Shown in pieces: positions 46,055-56,506 of a stretch of 64,000 nt of DNA. The stretch comes from Campylobacter troglodytis. Its GTDB lineage: Bacteria > Campylobacterota > Campylobacteria > Campylobacterales > Campylobacteraceae. The notes under the pieces were generated by a model. The model saw only the letters and a program-made list of their open reading frames with translations, was not told the DNA's origin and did no database searches. The DNA is taken from assembly GCF_006864425.1 (NCBI RefSeq), contig NZ_QHLI01000006.1:1-64000 (forward strand). The letters run 5' to 3'. Position 1 is the first letter of the stretch. Every line of letters starts with the position of its first letter. A program made the translations under genes and the position numbers.

Positions 46055-46794
46055 GCTTTATCCTTTTTAAAGCTACTTAAAATTCGTTCGGCTATGAATT
46101 TAGCATTTTCCAAAAAGAAAAAATGCCCCCCATTTAGTGGGTAAAATTCGCTATTTTTAATGAGGGTGTGAATTTTTTCCCCACTTTTTAAAGGCGTTGC
46201 GTTGTCATCAATTCCCCAAAAGATGAGGGTTTTGCACTCCACTTCATTAAAAGCCTCGCTAAAATCCTCATCAACGACCTTTTTAAAGGTTTCATACATT
46301 ATCTCGCTCATACCCTCTACATCCTTACTTACAAAGAGGTGTTTAAAAGAAGCAAAGCCAAGTTTTTTAAGCATTTTAAAAAGGGCTATTTTCGCCCTAA
46401 CTTTAAGGCTTTTTTGCCAAAGAATTCCAGCAGAAGAAAGCAAAACTAGGCATTTTAAAGCTAAATCCTTGCTTAAAAGCGTGGCGATTTTGCCTCCAAA
46501 AGAATGTCCTATGATAATTTGCGGTGAAAGCTCTTTTTGCCTTAAAAAAAGAGATATAATCTTTGCGTAATCAAGGCTATTTAAGGACTTTGCAATGCTT
46601 GATTTACCAAAGCCACATAAATCCACATAAATATGACAAAGCTCGTTTAACTCCTTTTCAAAAGCCCTTTTCATAAGCTCCTTGTTTGCTCCCCAGCCGT
46701 GTAGGATAAGCACTTGCGAGGTCTTGTTAGCATTTACTAGCTCGTAGCTTAAATTCAAAGTATCATTTTCGTAAGTTAGCCTTGCTAATGCCAT
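46051..46794 (-). CDS. Alpha/beta-hydrolase fold protein
   Basis: A 247-residue cytoplasmic hydrolase. Oxyanion strand VLILHGWGANKE, nucleophile elbow IIGHSFGGKIA (Ser near residue 97), acid region FWGIDDNATPLKSG and catalytic His in GGHFFFLENA. Catalytic triad complete; substrate unknown. It lies between the antitoxin-like gene (2 bp upstream) and the small ORF before murF, the same relative place as in C. jejuni as I recall, so it may be a cell-wall associated esterase, but this is only context. Confidence 0.8.
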   Translation of the reverse strand: MALARLTYENDTLNLSYELVNANKTSQVLILHGWGANKELMKRAFEKELNELCHIYVDLCGFGKSSIAKSLNSLDYAKIISLFLRQKELSPQIIIGHSFGGKIATLLSKDLALKCLVLLSSAGILWQKSLKVRAKIALFKMLKKLGFASFKHLFVSKDVEGMSEIMYETFKKVVDEDFSEAFNEVECKTLIFWGIDDNATPLKSGEKIHTLIKNSEFYPLNGGHFFFLENAKFIAERILSSFKKDKA

Positions 46795-46796
46795 TT

Positions 46797-47006
46797 TTAA
46801 GCCTTTTGATGCTTATAGATGTTTTCAAGCAGCTCAACAGCATTTAAAAGCCTCTCATACTCCTTTAAATTCAGCATTACAGCCTCAAATTTGTTGTTTT
46901 TTAGGATGACTATCCTTTTGTTTTCACCTACCTTGCTTAAAATAGAGCTAAAATTGCGAACCACCTCAGTTGCGGTGAAAATCTCATCCTTGCTAAAACT
47001 AGCCAT
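46797..47006 (-). CDS. Phd/YefM-family antitoxin-like protein without a toxin
   Basis: A 69-residue protein with the Phd/YefM fold: IFTATEVVRNFSSILSKV, KRIVILKNNKFEAVMLNLKEYERLL. Family members neutralise a toxin and autorepress. No toxin gene (RelE, YoeB, Doc) lies on either side: ddl overlaps its start (TAATG) and the hydrolase follows after 2 bp. It is therefore an operon-embedded orphan, probably a DNA-binding regulator or a retained relic. Confidence 0.8.
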   Translation of the reverse strand: MASFSKDEIFTATEVVRNFSSILSKVGENKRIVILKNNKFEAVMLNLKEYERLLNAVELLENIYKHQKA

Positions 47007-48058
47007 TAAAGTTTCCCCTTTTGTCCGTTTATGGAGTGTAAAAAGGCATACTCGATTTTAAGCCTTTTCTCACAGCCCATAGAAACACTTCTTGCAAGCC
47101 TTTCTAGCACCACGCTAAAATCCTCAAAAAGATAGTTTGCCATAGAGCCTGGATTTGGATTTATCTCGTTTATATAGACCTCATTTTCTATGAGGAAAAA
47201 ATCACATCTAATTAAAGCGCCCCTGAAAAGTGGCTCATAAATTTTTACAAAGGCTTCTTTGAATTTGCCCTTCATTTCCTCGCTTAAAGTAGCCTCACTA
47301 ACTTTGCTATGCCCTGAAAAACTAAGATATTTTTGCTCAAAATCTAAGAGTTCCTTTTTTTTAGGCTCCTCGATTAAAGAAAAAACAAACTCATCTTTTA
47401 TCTTACACCCTGCTAGATTAAACTCCCTAATGTCTTTGATGAAAGGCTCGACAAGCACTTCCTCATCAAATTCAAAGGACACATCAAGGGCATAGGATAG
47501 CTCTTTTTTATCATTTACAACGCTAATTCCTATGCTGCTTCCAAGTCTTGCTGGCTTTATGATGCAAGGAAATTCAAGGCTTTGAGAGAGTGAGCTTTCA
47601 TCATAACGCTTTAAAAGTGTGTAAGGCAGGGCTTTAACGCCAACCTTTTGAGCGTAAAGCTTTGTCAGGGCTTTGTTAAATGAAAGCACGCTAGCCTCAA
47701 TACGTGGTCCTATGTATTTTAAGCCATAAAATTCACAAAGGCTTGCTAGCTTGCCGTCTTCTCCATCCCTGCCGTGGATTAAATTTATAAAAACCTCGCA
47801 GTTTAAGGGCTTTTCTCCAAAAGCACCTTTGTGATAAAAGCCCCCCTGCCTTAAAAAAAGCTCTTTTTCTTTTAAGTAAGCACCACCGCTAAAGGTCTTA
47901 GCATTCATTTTGTCGTTTGAAATTAGCCAAAATCTTCTATTTTCATCACAAAAGATAAAGCTCATCTCCCCACGAAATACCTTTTTAAGCACCACAGCAC
48001 TGATTATGCTAATCTCGTGTTCGTAAGAATTGCCTCCAAAAATCACCCCGTAATTCAC
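47006..48058 (-). CDS. ddl: D-alanine-D-alanine ligase
   Basis: A 350-residue ATP-grasp enzyme producing D-Ala-D-Ala. N-terminal [17 protein letters not shown], serine and glycine loop [16 protein letters not shown], and the metal site [22 protein letters not shown]. Complete. Start at 48058 next to the ruvA stop; it ends at the ATG of the antitoxin-like gene. Product is used by MurF in the same transcript. Confidence 0.95.
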   Translation of the reverse strand: MNYGVIFGGNSYEHEISIISAVVLKKVFRGEMSFIFCDENRRFWLISNDKMNAKTFSGGAYLKEKELFLRQGGFYHKGAFGEKPLNCEVFINLIHGRDGEDGKLASLCEFYGLKYIGPRIEASVLSFNKALTKLYAQKVGVKALPYTLLKRYDESSLSQSLEFPCIIKPARLGSSIGISVVNDKKELSYALDVSFEFDEEVLVEPFIKDIREFNLAGCKIKDEFVFSLIEEPKKKELLDFEQKYLSFSGHSKVSEATLSEEMKGKFKEAFVKIYEPLFRGALIRCDFFLIENEVYINEINPNPGSMANYLFEDFSVVLERLARSVSMGCEKRLKIEYAFLHSINGQKGKL

Positions 48059-48067
48059 CCTTTATCC

Positions 48068-48619
48068 TTATGAAAGTTTTTTAAGCGCTTCTTTTATAAG
48101 CTCGCTTGTGCTACTAGCCTTGCACTCGCTTAATGCCTTTAAAGCCCTATCTTGCTTAAAGCCAAGCGATAAGAGAGCTTGTAGGGCTTGAGCTTTGCCC
48201 TCATCAGTGCTTTCAAGGGCTATTTTAGCATCGCCAAGCTCAATTATAATGCGTTTAGCACTCTTTGGTCCAATTCCAGCTACCTTTTTAAAGGCTTCCT
48301 CGTTTCCTGAATGCAAGGCTGCATAAAAAGAATTTGTATCAAGGCTAGAACAAACCGCCATTGCCGTTGTCGCGCCTATGCCATTTACCTTTAACAAAAG
48401 CTCAAACATTTTTTGCTCGTTCTTATCCAAAAAGCCATAAAGCCTTTGTGAGTCCTCTTTTACTATCATAGTGGTGAAAAGCTCGGTTTTTTGTCCCTTT
48501 TCAAGGTGTGCGGAGCAAAAAAGCGAGACACTTATGCCGTAGCTTACACCCCCATTTGTTTTAAGCACTATGAAGGTTGGCTCCTTATGACTTACTGTGC
48601 CTTCGATTCCTTCAACCAT
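48068..48619 (-). CDS. ruvA: Holliday junction DNA helicase subunit RuvA
   Basis: A 183-residue tetrameric junction-binding protein. OB domain [20 protein letters not shown], two helix-hairpin-helix motifs ([17 protein letters not shown] and [19 protein letters not shown]) and domain III ([16 protein letters not shown]) that contacts RuvB. ATG at 48619 with AAGGATCTGG upstream, inside the last 28 bases of the DUF342 gene. ruvB and ruvC are elsewhere. Confidence 0.95.
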   Translation of the reverse strand: MVEGIEGTVSHKEPTFIVLKTNGGVSYGISVSLFCSAHLEKGQKTELFTTMIVKEDSQRLYGFLDKNEQKMFELLLKVNGIGATTAMAVCSSLDTNSFYAALHSGNEEAFKKVAGIGPKSAKRIIIELGDAKIALESTDEGKAQALQALLSLGFKQDRALKALSECKASSTSELIKEALKKLS

Positions 48620-50454
48620 TCCAGATCCTTGTCCTCGAATTTGGTGTTTTGTTCTATTCTAACCTGATCATTTTGATCCCTTCTTGCGTAAAAAAGCTTG
48701 ATCTCCTCATCCTTTTTTGTAGCATAGCTAAGTTTAGAATGAGAAAACATAAAATTCACAGAGCACATATCACTCCACTTAGAGCCTTTATTAATTAGTC
48801 TTGAATCAAAAAGCTCATGGTCTAGCTCTTGTAAATACTTTATGAGCTTTTCTTTTTTTAGCTTTAATTGGCTTTCTTCTTTGTGAAGAGCACTTAATTT
48901 GTGATTATAATTTACAAACTGCCTTAACATTTGATTGAAATTATTAGGAACAGGCAGATTTTGCTTTTTAAGCTGATCAATCTTTTTTTTGATCTTTTCT
49001 ACCGCACTTTGACTTGAATTTATGGTTTCTTCAAGCTTTTCTATTAGTTCTGGCAGTTTTCTTTCTCTTAATTCAAGCTCTTCTAAATCATTCATAGGAT
49101 CCTTTGTTTCATCTAAAACGGGTTTAACTGTGAATTTATTATTTGCACCTGAGCAAGTTTCTATGACTGTGATTTGATTAAAGGTGATATTATTATTTGC
49201 TGCTAGGGAATTTATCCAAATGAGAGAGGCTGTGATATTTGCTCCTAGGCTTTTTTTAAGCTTGGCTATGTGTTTGGCCTTAACAACCCCATTTTCAACG
49301 CTATCTATATCCACATACTCAGCCTCCACAAAGCCTCTGTGGGTTGATATATAAGCATTTTGAGCGTAGATCTTTGCAGTAGGAGAAGTGATCCCATAAA
49401 CCTTAACAGTCTTTGCCCTTAACACAGTATTTCCTCCTACTATGCCATTAACTGTTAGGGTCTCACACTCTATGTGAACGCCCGAACCCACAGCATCTTC
49501 TAATTGAGAATTGCTTTTTACATTTATGGTGATATTATTATCTGTGCCTCCTAAAACAGCTCCAAATTCCTTAAAGGTAACCGAGCTAAGCTCTAAGTCG
49601 TTTTCTATGTCAAAATGTCCTTCTTTTAAGCTTATAAAGCCCTTTTTCCTTGCATAATACTCAGTTATATGAGACTTAGCGCCTATCTCACATATATCCC
49701 TTCCTTCTAGGTTTTCAGACACAGAAAATTTTATATCTTGCTGGGGTGGGATATGAGGTTCTATGAATTCTAATCTTAAATTCCTTCCTCTTTTGCCCTG
49801 ACCTGGCTGGATGTGCTTTAAGATAAGATCTCCTTCATTGACACCTATGATGCTTACCTTTTGAAGGACATTTTTGTTTTCGTGGATCTTATCCTTGTAG
49901 CTTAGAGTTAGGCTTTCAACATGAGCTGAGATAGAAGGAATTCCTTTGGCTAAAAGCAATCTAGCCTTGTTATTATGCAAGGTTTTAGCCCTAAATGCTT
50001 TTAGGGTATGTAAAAGATCTTCTTTAAATTTGCCCATCCTAAGCCCCAATAATAATTTATTTTTTATCATCTTTTTATAAATTTCTTGCAAAATTTCCAT
50101 AGCTATGTTTGAGTGAAAGCTGACCCCGTTTAGATCTAGATCAATTAGTAATTTTGTATAATCTTTATTATTTAGTAATGTTACCTTTTGAGAGATATGA
50201 GCTTCGTGGGGGTTGATTTGCTTGATCTTGATCTTATAATTTTGCGAAATTTTTAACTTATCATCCAAAAAAACATCATCATCATCAAAGATAAAAAGAT
50301 CCTTTTCGCCAAGTTCTTGAAATTCTCTATCATCAAGGCTGTAATTTGTAGTATAGCTAAGTAGGGTGTAATCAAGTGCCTTAACACCTACTCCCAAACT
50401 CGCACTTTCTTTTAAAAGCTCCTCGTAAGGATCCTTAGTCCATATAGCATCCAT
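48592..50454 (-). CDS. FapA-like DUF342 protein
   Basis: A 620-residue protein. N-terminal region of about 200 residues, then a long stretch of short repeated beta-strands in the middle ([60 protein letters not shown]), which is a right-handed beta-helix of the FapA/DUF342 type, then a coiled coil at about 455-555 ([20 protein letters not shown]). Family knowledge: DUF342 proteins may form scaffolds; precise role unknown. First gene of the minus-strand run ending with murF; no signal peptide. Confidence 0.8.
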   Translation of the reverse strand: MDAIWTKDPYEELLKESASLGVGVKALDYTLLSYTTNYSLDDREFQELGEKDLFIFDDDDVFLDDKLKISQNYKIKIKQINPHEAHISQKVTLLNNKDYTKLLIDLDLNGVSFHSNIAMEILQEIYKKMIKNKLLLGLRMGKFKEDLLHTLKAFRAKTLHNNKARLLLAKGIPSISAHVESLTLSYKDKIHENKNVLQKVSIIGVNEGDLILKHIQPGQGKRGRNLRLEFIEPHIPPQQDIKFSVSENLEGRDICEIGAKSHITEYYARKKGFISLKEGHFDIENDLELSSVTFKEFGAVLGGTDNNITINVKSNSQLEDAVGSGVHIECETLTVNGIVGGNTVLRAKTVKVYGITSPTAKIYAQNAYISTHRGFVEAEYVDIDSVENGVVKAKHIAKLKKSLGANITASLIWINSLAANNNITFNQITVIETCSGANNKFTVKPVLDETKDPMNDLEELELRERKLPELIEKLEETINSSQSAVEKIKKKIDQLKKQNLPVPNNFNQMLRQFVNYNHKLSALHKEESQLKLKKEKLIKYLQELDHELFDSRLINKGSKWSDMCSVNFMFSHSKLSYATKKDEEIKLFYARRDQNDQVRIEQNTKFEDKDLEWLKESKAQ

Positions 50455-50938
50455 AAAAACTCTTTCTTAGTAAAATTATTGTTCTTTAAAGCATCAAAGC
50501 TCTTTGTCTTAGCGCTTTAAAGTCTAGCTTTTAGTAAAGTTTAGCCTCTTTATAAAACGATCTTTTTTGGCTAAATTTTTAGCTTCTTCTGCCAAAGATC
50601 TTTCTTGACTAAATTCTAGCATTTTTAGCAAACTCAGTTTATCCATTAAAGCAATTTTTGCAAAAGATCTTTTTTGCTGTCAAGTTTTTTACAAAAACAC
50701 AGCTTCTTTTGTAAGCAAAGTTTTGTTAGCAAAGCCTCTTTTACAAAGGCATTTTTTCATATAAAGCCACAACTTTATTTATAAAAATCCCTTCTTAACA
50801 AGCACCAAGCTTACAAGCACCATTCTTGTCAAAACTACAAGTCTATGTTATAAATCGACATAAACTAAAAAATTATATATAATTTTAATAAATTTTCGTT
50901 ACAATTAAAGCTTGATTTAATCACCCAAAAAGGCAGAG
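50455..50938. other. Divergent spacer upstream of the DUF342 gene and murJ
   Basis: No gene seen. Short repeats of AAAG(A/C)(T/C)CTTTTT type dominate 50460-50800. The murJ promoter lies at its right end. Confidence 0.4.
50875..50905 (+). promoter_or_regulatory. Candidate murJ promoter boxes
   Basis: Two candidate -10 boxes: TATATAAT at 50875-50882 and TACAAT at 50900-50905 in TTCGTTACAATT, 36 bases before the ATG. The second resembles the racR box. Confidence 0.5.
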
Positions 50939-52384
50939 ATGGCTAAAAATCTCATCTTTAAAAACTTCATCACAAATGCCCTTGGCATACTCTTTTCCCG
51001 TGTTTTAGGACTTGCAAGAGACATTATCCTAGCCTTATACCTAGGAGCTGGACTTTATAGCGATGTCTTCTTTGTAGCCTTAAAGATGCCAGCCTTTTTT
51101 CGTAGGATCTTTGCAGAAGGAGCCTTCGGACAAAGCTTCTTGCCAAATTTCACAAGGGCTAGAAAAAAGGGTGCCTTTTGTGTAGCCGTCTTGCTTCGAT
51201 TTGGTTTGGCCGTGCTTTTGCTTTGTTTGCTAGTGAATTTTTTTGCGGGCTTTTTTACAAAGCTCTTTGCCTTTGGCTTTAATGAAGAGACCATCAAGCT
51301 AGCCTCTCCACTTGTAGCCATAAATTTTTGGTATCTTTTTTTTATCTTCTTAGTAACCCTACTCGCAGCCCTTTTAAATTATGAGCATAAATTCTTTATC
51401 ACCTCCTTCTCAGCTGCACTTTTTAATCTCTCCATAGTCCTTTGCGTCTTTTTTGTAGATGAGACCAGTCCCTTGCAAAATATGTATTATTTTTCCTATG
51501 CCATCGTTTTAAGCGGACTAGCACAGCTTATCTTACACCTAATAGCCCTTAGAAATAGCCTTAAATTCAAGGCAATGTGGCTTAGTCTTCGCCTTAAAAG
51601 GCTTAAAACAAGGCTTGATAATTTCTACTCAAACTTCTTTCACGGCGTACTAGGCTCCTCAGCTACTCAATTAAGCACCTTGCTTGATACCACCATAGCT
51701 AGCTTTTTAATCACAGGATCAATTTCCTATCTTTACTATGCTAACCGCGTTTTTCAGTTGCCCCTTGCCCTCTTTGCCATAGCCTTAACTCAGGTTTCTT
51801 TCCCAAAAATCCTAAAACAGCTTAAAAGTGGGGAGGAGGCTTTGGCTTTGAATTTTATGCAAAAAGCCCTTGCAGCTTTAAGCTTTATGCTTGTAATGGC
51901 AAGCATTTTAGGCATTATCTTTGCTCCTGAAATCACTACTTTACTCTTTGAGCGGGGCAATTTTGGCAGTAATGACTCAAAGATCACAGCCTTTGTGCTT
52001 ATGGCTTATCTAGTAGGGCTTTTGCCTTTTGGCTTGCAAAAACTGCTTTCTTTGTGGCTTTATGCGAAATTCAAGCAAAAAATCGCCGCCATCATAGCTT
52101 TCAAGGCACTTGGCATTTCTGCTAGCTTTTCTATAATTTTTATCTTAGTCATTGAAAGCCCTGAATTTAAGGTGCTAGGAGTTGCTTTGGCTAGCTCACT
52201 GAGTGCCTTTTATCTGCTTGGTGCGAATATAAAAGAGTTTGGCGTGCGAGCGTTTTTGGGGCTTATAAATCTTAAAAAAATGCTTTTGGGGATGATTTTT
52301 TTGGCGATTTTTGGCCTTGTTTTATTTGAGTTTAAAGCACATATAATAGGCTTTTTTGTTAATATTTATGAGTTTATTATTTAG
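50939..52384 (+). CDS. murJ: Lipid II flippase MurJ
   Basis: A 481-residue inner-membrane protein with about 13-14 helices of the MOP superfamily. N-terminus NALGILFSRVLGLARDIILA with the conserved R-D pair, then FFRRIFAEGAFGQSFLPNF, and the central FEREGNF-like LLFERGNFGSNDSK. It flips lipid II for peptidoglycan synthesis. Preceded by AAAAAGGCAGAG. Cell-wall genes ddl and murF lie on the opposite strand beyond the divergent DUF342 gene. Confidence 0.93.
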   Translation: MAKNLIFKNFITNALGILFSRVLGLARDIILALYLGAGLYSDVFFVALKMPAFFRRIFAEGAFGQSFLPNFTRARKKGAFCVAVLLRFGLAVLLLCLLVNFFAGFFTKLFAFGFNEETIKLASPLVAINFWYLFFIFLVTLLAALLNYEHKFFITSFSAALFNLSIVLCVFFVDETSPLQNMYYFSYAIVLSGLAQLILHLIALRNSLKFKAMWLSLRLKRLKTRLDNFYSNFFHGVLGSSATQLSTLLDTTIASFLITGSISYLYYANRVFQLPLALFAIALTQVSFPKILKQLKSGEEALALNFMQKALAALSFMLVMASILGIIFAPEITTLLFERGNFGSNDSKITAFVLMAYLVGLLPFGLQKLLSLWLYAKFKQKIAAIIAFKALGISASFSIIFILVIESPEFKVLGVALASSLSAFYLLGANIKEFGVRAFLGLINLKKMLLGMIFLAIFGLVLFEFKAHIIGFFVNIYEFII

Positions 52385-52397
52385 GGTTTTAAAAATT

Positions 52398-52590
52398 GTG
52401 AATTCTTGGCTAAGCAAACTTTGAATTTTTTGAATTTTTTGGTTAAATTTTAAAACTGTGAATTTTATGAAGTTTTAGCTAAATTCAACAAAAAGCTTGA
52501 ATTTTATGAGTTTTTGTTTAAGTTTAATAAAAGAAGCTTGAATTTTTTGAAGTTTTGACTAAGTTTATAAAAAAGCTTGAATTTAAATTA
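52398..52590 (+). repeat. Four degenerate tandem units of about 40 bp
   Basis: Units of the form TTGAATTTT(A/T)TGA(A)GTTTT-G-CTAA-TT-A-(AA)AAAGC repeat at about 52400, 52460, 52498 and 52538, and the last one merges into the cysS leader. They lie wholly in the 225-bp spacer between murJ and cysS. No secondary structure beyond AAGCTT palindromes. Confidence 0.65.
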
Positions 52591-52609
52591 TAGTTTTTAA
52601 GGAAAAGAT

Positions 52610-54154
52610 ATGAGATTGTATGATAGCAAAACAAAGGCAAAAATTGAGCTAAATGCCGATAAAAATGGCATTATAAATATCTATCTTTGCGGAGCAACCG
52701 TATATGATGATGCTCATTTAGGACACGCAAGATCTGCTGTTTGCTTTGATTTATTACACCGAACCTTACTTGCTTTGGGCTTTTGCGTGAATTTTGCAAG
52801 AAATTACACGGATCTTGATGATAAAATTCTAAACAAAATGAAAGAGCAAAATTTAACGCTCAAAGCCCTGACAGAGCATTATATAAAGGCTTATGAAGCC
52901 GATATGAAGGCATTAAATGTCTTAGAGCCAAAATTCAAGCCAAGGGCTACTGAATACATTTCTCAAATGATAAAACTAATTGAAAGCCTTGAAAAAAAGG
53001 GCTTTACCTATACTTTGTCTGATGGGGTTTATTTTGATAGCTCAAAGGATAGCGAGTATCTAAGCCTATCTCATAGGACTTTGGGCGAAAATCAAAGCCG
53101 CCTTGAAAATGAGGTTGCAAAGAAAAACGAAAGCGATTTTGTGCTGTGGAAATTTGATGAAAGCTTCGACCCCACTTCCTTTGGCTTTGACGAAAATTTC
53201 TACCCCACGTCGCCTTTTGGCAAGGGGCGTCCGGGCTGGCACACAGAATGCGTGGCTATGATAAATGCCCTTTTTGACACACTTCACATTCACTGCGGGG
53301 GAGCAGATTTGCTCTTTCCACACCACGAAAATGAAGCCGCACAACACCGCTGTGCTTGTGGGGGCGAGCTTGCACGCATTTGGCTACATAATGGCTTTGT
53401 TAAAATCAAGGGCGAAAAGATGAGCAAAAGCCTAAATAATAGCTTTTTCATCAAGGACGCTTTGCGTGAATTCAATGGCGAGGTTTTGCGTTTTTATTTA
53501 CTTCAAACTCATTACAGAAGTGATTTTAACTATGCTTTAAGCGATTTAGAAGTAGCAAAAAAAAGGCTTGATAAGCTTTATAGGCTTAAAAAGCGGCTGA
53601 ATTTGGCTGAATTTAGGGATTTTGAGCCAAATTTAAATGAAAATTCAAGCAAAGAAACACAGACAAATTCTATTTTAAATTCAAGCTTAAATTCACAAAA
53701 CTTAGTCCCTTCAAACAAAGACACACAAGCTTTAAAAGAAAATTCACAAAAATTTAAATTTCAAAGCGAGCTAGCACAAAGCATTTTAAAGGCTTTAAGC
53801 GATGATTTAAATGTTTCTTTGGCTTTGTCTTTTTTTGATGAGTTTATCATAAGCTCAAATGCAAAACTTGATGAAAGCCCTAAAAATTCAGCATTAAAAG
53901 AAAGCATTGAAACTAGTTTAAAAGACTGTGCTATGATTTTTGGTGTGGGTTTTATAAACACAAATGAGTATTTTCAATTTGGCGTGAGTGCTGAGCTTAA
54001 AACAGAAATTGAGGCAAAAATCGCACAAAGAAACGCGGCAAAAAAGGCTAAAAATTTCACCCTTGCTGATGAGCTTAGAGACGACTTAGCAAGGCAAAAG
54101 ATCATCTTGCAAGATACAGCACAAGGCACTATTTGGGAGAAAAATGCTGAGTGA
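52610..54154 (+). CDS. cysS: Cysteinyl-tRNA synthetase with a low-complexity insertion
   Basis: A 514-residue class I synthetase. Zinc Cys in [20 protein letters not shown] with the HIGH-type motif [13 protein letters not shown] and [18 protein letters not shown] complete the zinc and adenylate sites; KMSKS occurs as [12 protein letters not shown]. About 460 residues is usual; here a Ser/Asn-rich insertion lies at about 342-383 ([20 protein letters not shown]), between the catalytic part and the anticodon-binding helices, encoded by AAATTC-rich DNA. Core intact. AAGGAAAAG precedes the ATG. Confidence 0.95.
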   Translation: MRLYDSKTKAKIELNADKNGIINIYLCGATVYDDAHLGHARSAVCFDLLHRTLLALGFCVNFARNYTDLDDKILNKMKEQNLTLKALTEHYIKAYEADMKALNVLEPKFKPRATEYISQMIKLIESLEKKGFTYTLSDGVYFDSSKDSEYLSLSHRTLGENQSRLENEVAKKNESDFVLWKFDESFDPTSFGFDENFYPTSPFGKGRPGWHTECVAMINALFDTLHIHCGGADLLFPHHENEAAQHRCACGGELARIWLHNGFVKIKGEKMSKSLNNSFFIKDALREFNGEVLRFYLLQTHYRSDFNYALSDLEVAKKRLDKLYRLKKRLNLAEFRDFEPNLNENSSKETQTNSILNSSLNSQNLVPSNKDTQALKENSQKFKFQSELAQSILKALSDDLNVSLALSFFDEFIISSNAKLDESPKNSALKESIETSLKDCAMIFGVGFINTNEYFQFGVSAELKTEIEAKIAQRNAAKKAKNFTLADELRDDLARQKIILQDTAQGTIWEKNAE

Positions 54155-54158
54155 AAAT

Positions 54159-54326
54159 CGTCATTGCGAGATTGGACGAAGTAAAACTGTGGCAATGGAC
54201 AAGTGGCAGACTGTTAGCCTTAACCATTTCAAAAAAAGCGTGAATTTATTTAGCCTTTTTAAAAATAGCAAAGAGGGCTTTTTAAACTATAAATTGCCAC
54301 GCTCGTTACACTCGCTCGCAATGACG
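54159..54326. repeat. Element bounded by CGTCATTGCGAG inverted repeats (168 bp)
   Basis: Begins CGTCATTGCGAG at 54159 and ends CTCGCAATGACG at 54315-54326, perfect 12-bp inverted ends. Inner parts read GTGGCAATGGACAAG on the left and AAATTGCCACGC on the right. No protein frame of its own. Same ends as 57612-57985. It fills the cysS-msbA spacer, starting five bases after the cysS stop. Confidence 0.8.
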
Positions 54327-54381
54327 AGTTTTAGCAAATTTTTAAAAAACTAAAAAATTCAAGCAAAATTTAAGGAAAGCT

Positions 54382-56157
54382 ATGAAAGACGATGTCTATA
54401 AATCAGAGTTAAAAGAAAAACAGCACAAGGATATGACTATTTGGCAGGTGCTTGGCAAGTTTAAGCATTATTATAGGCACTATGCAAAGTATTTTGCCAT
54501 AGTTTTATTTGGTATGATTATCGGTGCAGCAGGCACAGCGCTAAGTGCTTGGCTTTTAAAGCCCGTCATTGATGAGATTTTCATAAATAAAGATATGACT
54601 ATGCTTTATGTTTTACCTGCTGGGGTGATTTTGTTTTATTTTATGAAGGATTTTGGGGCTTACTTGCAGGGCTTCTACCTAGCCTACATAGGCATTGATT
54701 TAATCACCAAGCTTCGAGAAATGATGCTCTCGCACTTGCTACGGCTCGATATGGCTTTTTTTGCCAAATACCGAGCCGGAGAGCTTATGTCTCGCACCAC
54801 AGGCGACATTGGAGCCATTCAAAGCATAGTAGTAGGCACTGTGCCTGAGTTTTTAAAGCAATTAATTCAACTCATAGGGCTTTTAGCCGTTGTCATTTAT
54901 CAAAGCCCAAAGCTAGCCCTAATCGCCCTTATAGTTGTCCCTTGTGCTGTGTATCCTTTAAATATCTTTGCTAAAAAGCTTAAAACCCTTGGGCGTAGGG
55001 GGCAAGAAAAGGGTGCTGATATGAACTCACGTCTTAATGAAATTTATCAAAACATAGAGCTAATCAAGGCTGATAACACCGAGGCAAAGGAAATTGCGAA
55101 ATTTAACCTTGACAACAATGCCCTAGCCAAAATAGGCTTAAAGGGTGCTAGGATAGGCTCTCTTGTAACTCCCTTAATGGAAATGTTTGGTGCCATAGGC
55201 GTTGCAGCCGTCATAGTAATAGGCGGACGCGAGGTCATAGCTGGAAATATGACGCCCGGCTCCTTTTCAAGCTTTATAGCAGCCTTGTTTATGGCTTATG
55301 GTCCTATTAAAAGTCTAGCAGGGCTTTATGGGGGCATTCAAGGGGCTGTGGCTGCTTGTGAAAGAACCTTTTTTCTTTTGGATTTATTGCCTGAAATTAA
55401 AAGTGGAGATAAAAATTTAGAAAAAATCGACAAGATAAGCCTTAAAAATGTGAATTTTAGCTACGAAGAAGGCAAGGAAGTGCTTAAAAATGTGAGCTTT
55501 GATTTGCAAAGGGGTAAAATCATCGCACTTGCTGGTCCTAGTGGGGGTGGGAAAAGCTCTATTATCAACCTTTTAGTGCGTTTTTATGATAAAAACTCAG
55601 GGCAAATTCTCATAAATCAAAACGACATTAGCGAGTATGATTTAGAGTCCTTGAGGGCTAAAATCGCTTTGGTAACTCAAAATATCTACCTTTTCAACGA
55701 TACAGTTGCTCAAAACATAGCTTACAGCGAGGAATTTGACGAAGAGCGAGTTGTGGATGCTCTAAAACAAGCAAATGCCCTTGAATTTGTAGAGGCTATG
55801 GGGGGCATTTACGCTCAAATTAACGAACACGGCAAGAATTTAAGCGGCGGACAAAAGCAAAGAATAGCCATAGCAAGAGCCTTGTATAAGCGTCCAAATT
55901 TCTTAATCTTTGACGAAGCCACTTCTGCACTTGATAATGAAAGCGAAAAGCTCGTAATGGCGACCATAGAGGCACTTAAAAAAAATCATCTCATTTTAAT
56001 AATTGCGCACCGTCTAACAACCATAGAAAATGCCGATAAAATCGTAGTTATAAGCAGGGGCGAGGTGCTTGACATAGGCACAGACGAAGAACTTATGAAA
56101 AGCTGTGAGCTGTATCAAAAATTCAAGCAAAAAACGGCTGAGGAGCTTGAATATTAA
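54382..56157 (+). CDS. msbA: MsbA-type lipid A/lipid exporter ABC transporter
   Basis: A 591-residue half-transporter: six membrane helices in residues 35-320 (EF1-type coupling loops, for example RTTGDIGAIQSI), then the nucleotide-binding domain with Walker A AGPSGGGKSSIINLL, Q loop VTQNIYLF, signature LSGGQKQRIAIARAL, Walker B LIFDEATSALD and switch His in IIAHRLTT. In this position C. jejuni carries msbA as I recall. Substrate is probably lipooligosaccharide core-lipid A; other lipid exporters of this shape cannot be excluded. Confidence 0.88.
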   Translation: MKDDVYKSELKEKQHKDMTIWQVLGKFKHYYRHYAKYFAIVLFGMIIGAAGTALSAWLLKPVIDEIFINKDMTMLYVLPAGVILFYFMKDFGAYLQGFYLAYIGIDLITKLREMMLSHLLRLDMAFFAKYRAGELMSRTTGDIGAIQSIVVGTVPEFLKQLIQLIGLLAVVIYQSPKLALIALIVVPCAVYPLNIFAKKLKTLGRRGQEKGADMNSRLNEIYQNIELIKADNTEAKEIAKFNLDNNALAKIGLKGARIGSLVTPLMEMFGAIGVAAVIVIGGREVIAGNMTPGSFSSFIAALFMAYGPIKSLAGLYGGIQGAVAACERTFFLLDLLPEIKSGDKNLEKIDKISLKNVNFSYEEGKEVLKNVSFDLQRGKIIALAGPSGGGKSSIINLLVRFYDKNSGQILINQNDISEYDLESLRAKIALVTQNIYLFNDTVAQNIAYSEEFDEERVVDALKQANALEFVEAMGGIYAQINEHGKNLSGGQKQRIAIARALYKRPNFLIFDEATSALDNESEKLVMATIEALKKNHLILIIAHRLTTIENADKIVVISRGEVLDIGTDEELMKSCELYQKFKQKTAEELEY

Positions 56158-56506
56158 GCTTTTTATAGAGTGTTGAATTTATTAGAGGCTTTTAAAACTC
56201 TAAGCTTTTTCGCTTTTTGTAAAGGATCTTTTTTAAAAAAGTGTTGATTTGTCATTAGCCTATGGACGAAGAATTCATTAAATTTAAGGCATTCTTCATA
56301 AATTCGTAAATTCTTGGCACAGTCTTAGAATGACAAATATGGTATTTCATCTAAAATCAATATTTTTTTTAAAATAAAGCCTTTGTAAAACATAAGAAAT
56401 ATTTTTTAGCCTCTGCACAAAAATGATAAGTATGAGTAAAAAGGCAAGACTTTTCAAATGCTGTCAAATTTAAGAAACTGTGCTAAAATTCACGCAAAGG
56501 ACGAAG
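56158..56506. other. Spacer between msbA and pyrD with a palindromic repeat remnant
   Basis: No gene seen. At 56235-56335 TTGATTTGTCATT and GAATGACAAAT enclose GAAGAATTCATTAAA and related words, an inverted-repeat remnant of the same style as at 1650-1812 and 44040. GCTAAAAT at 56482-56489 is the likely pyrD -10 box. Confidence 0.45.

Noticed and set aside
46797-47006. Toxin-antitoxin system
   Set aside because: Only the antitoxin-like gene is present; both neighbours are identifiable non-toxin genes (ddl and a hydrolase).
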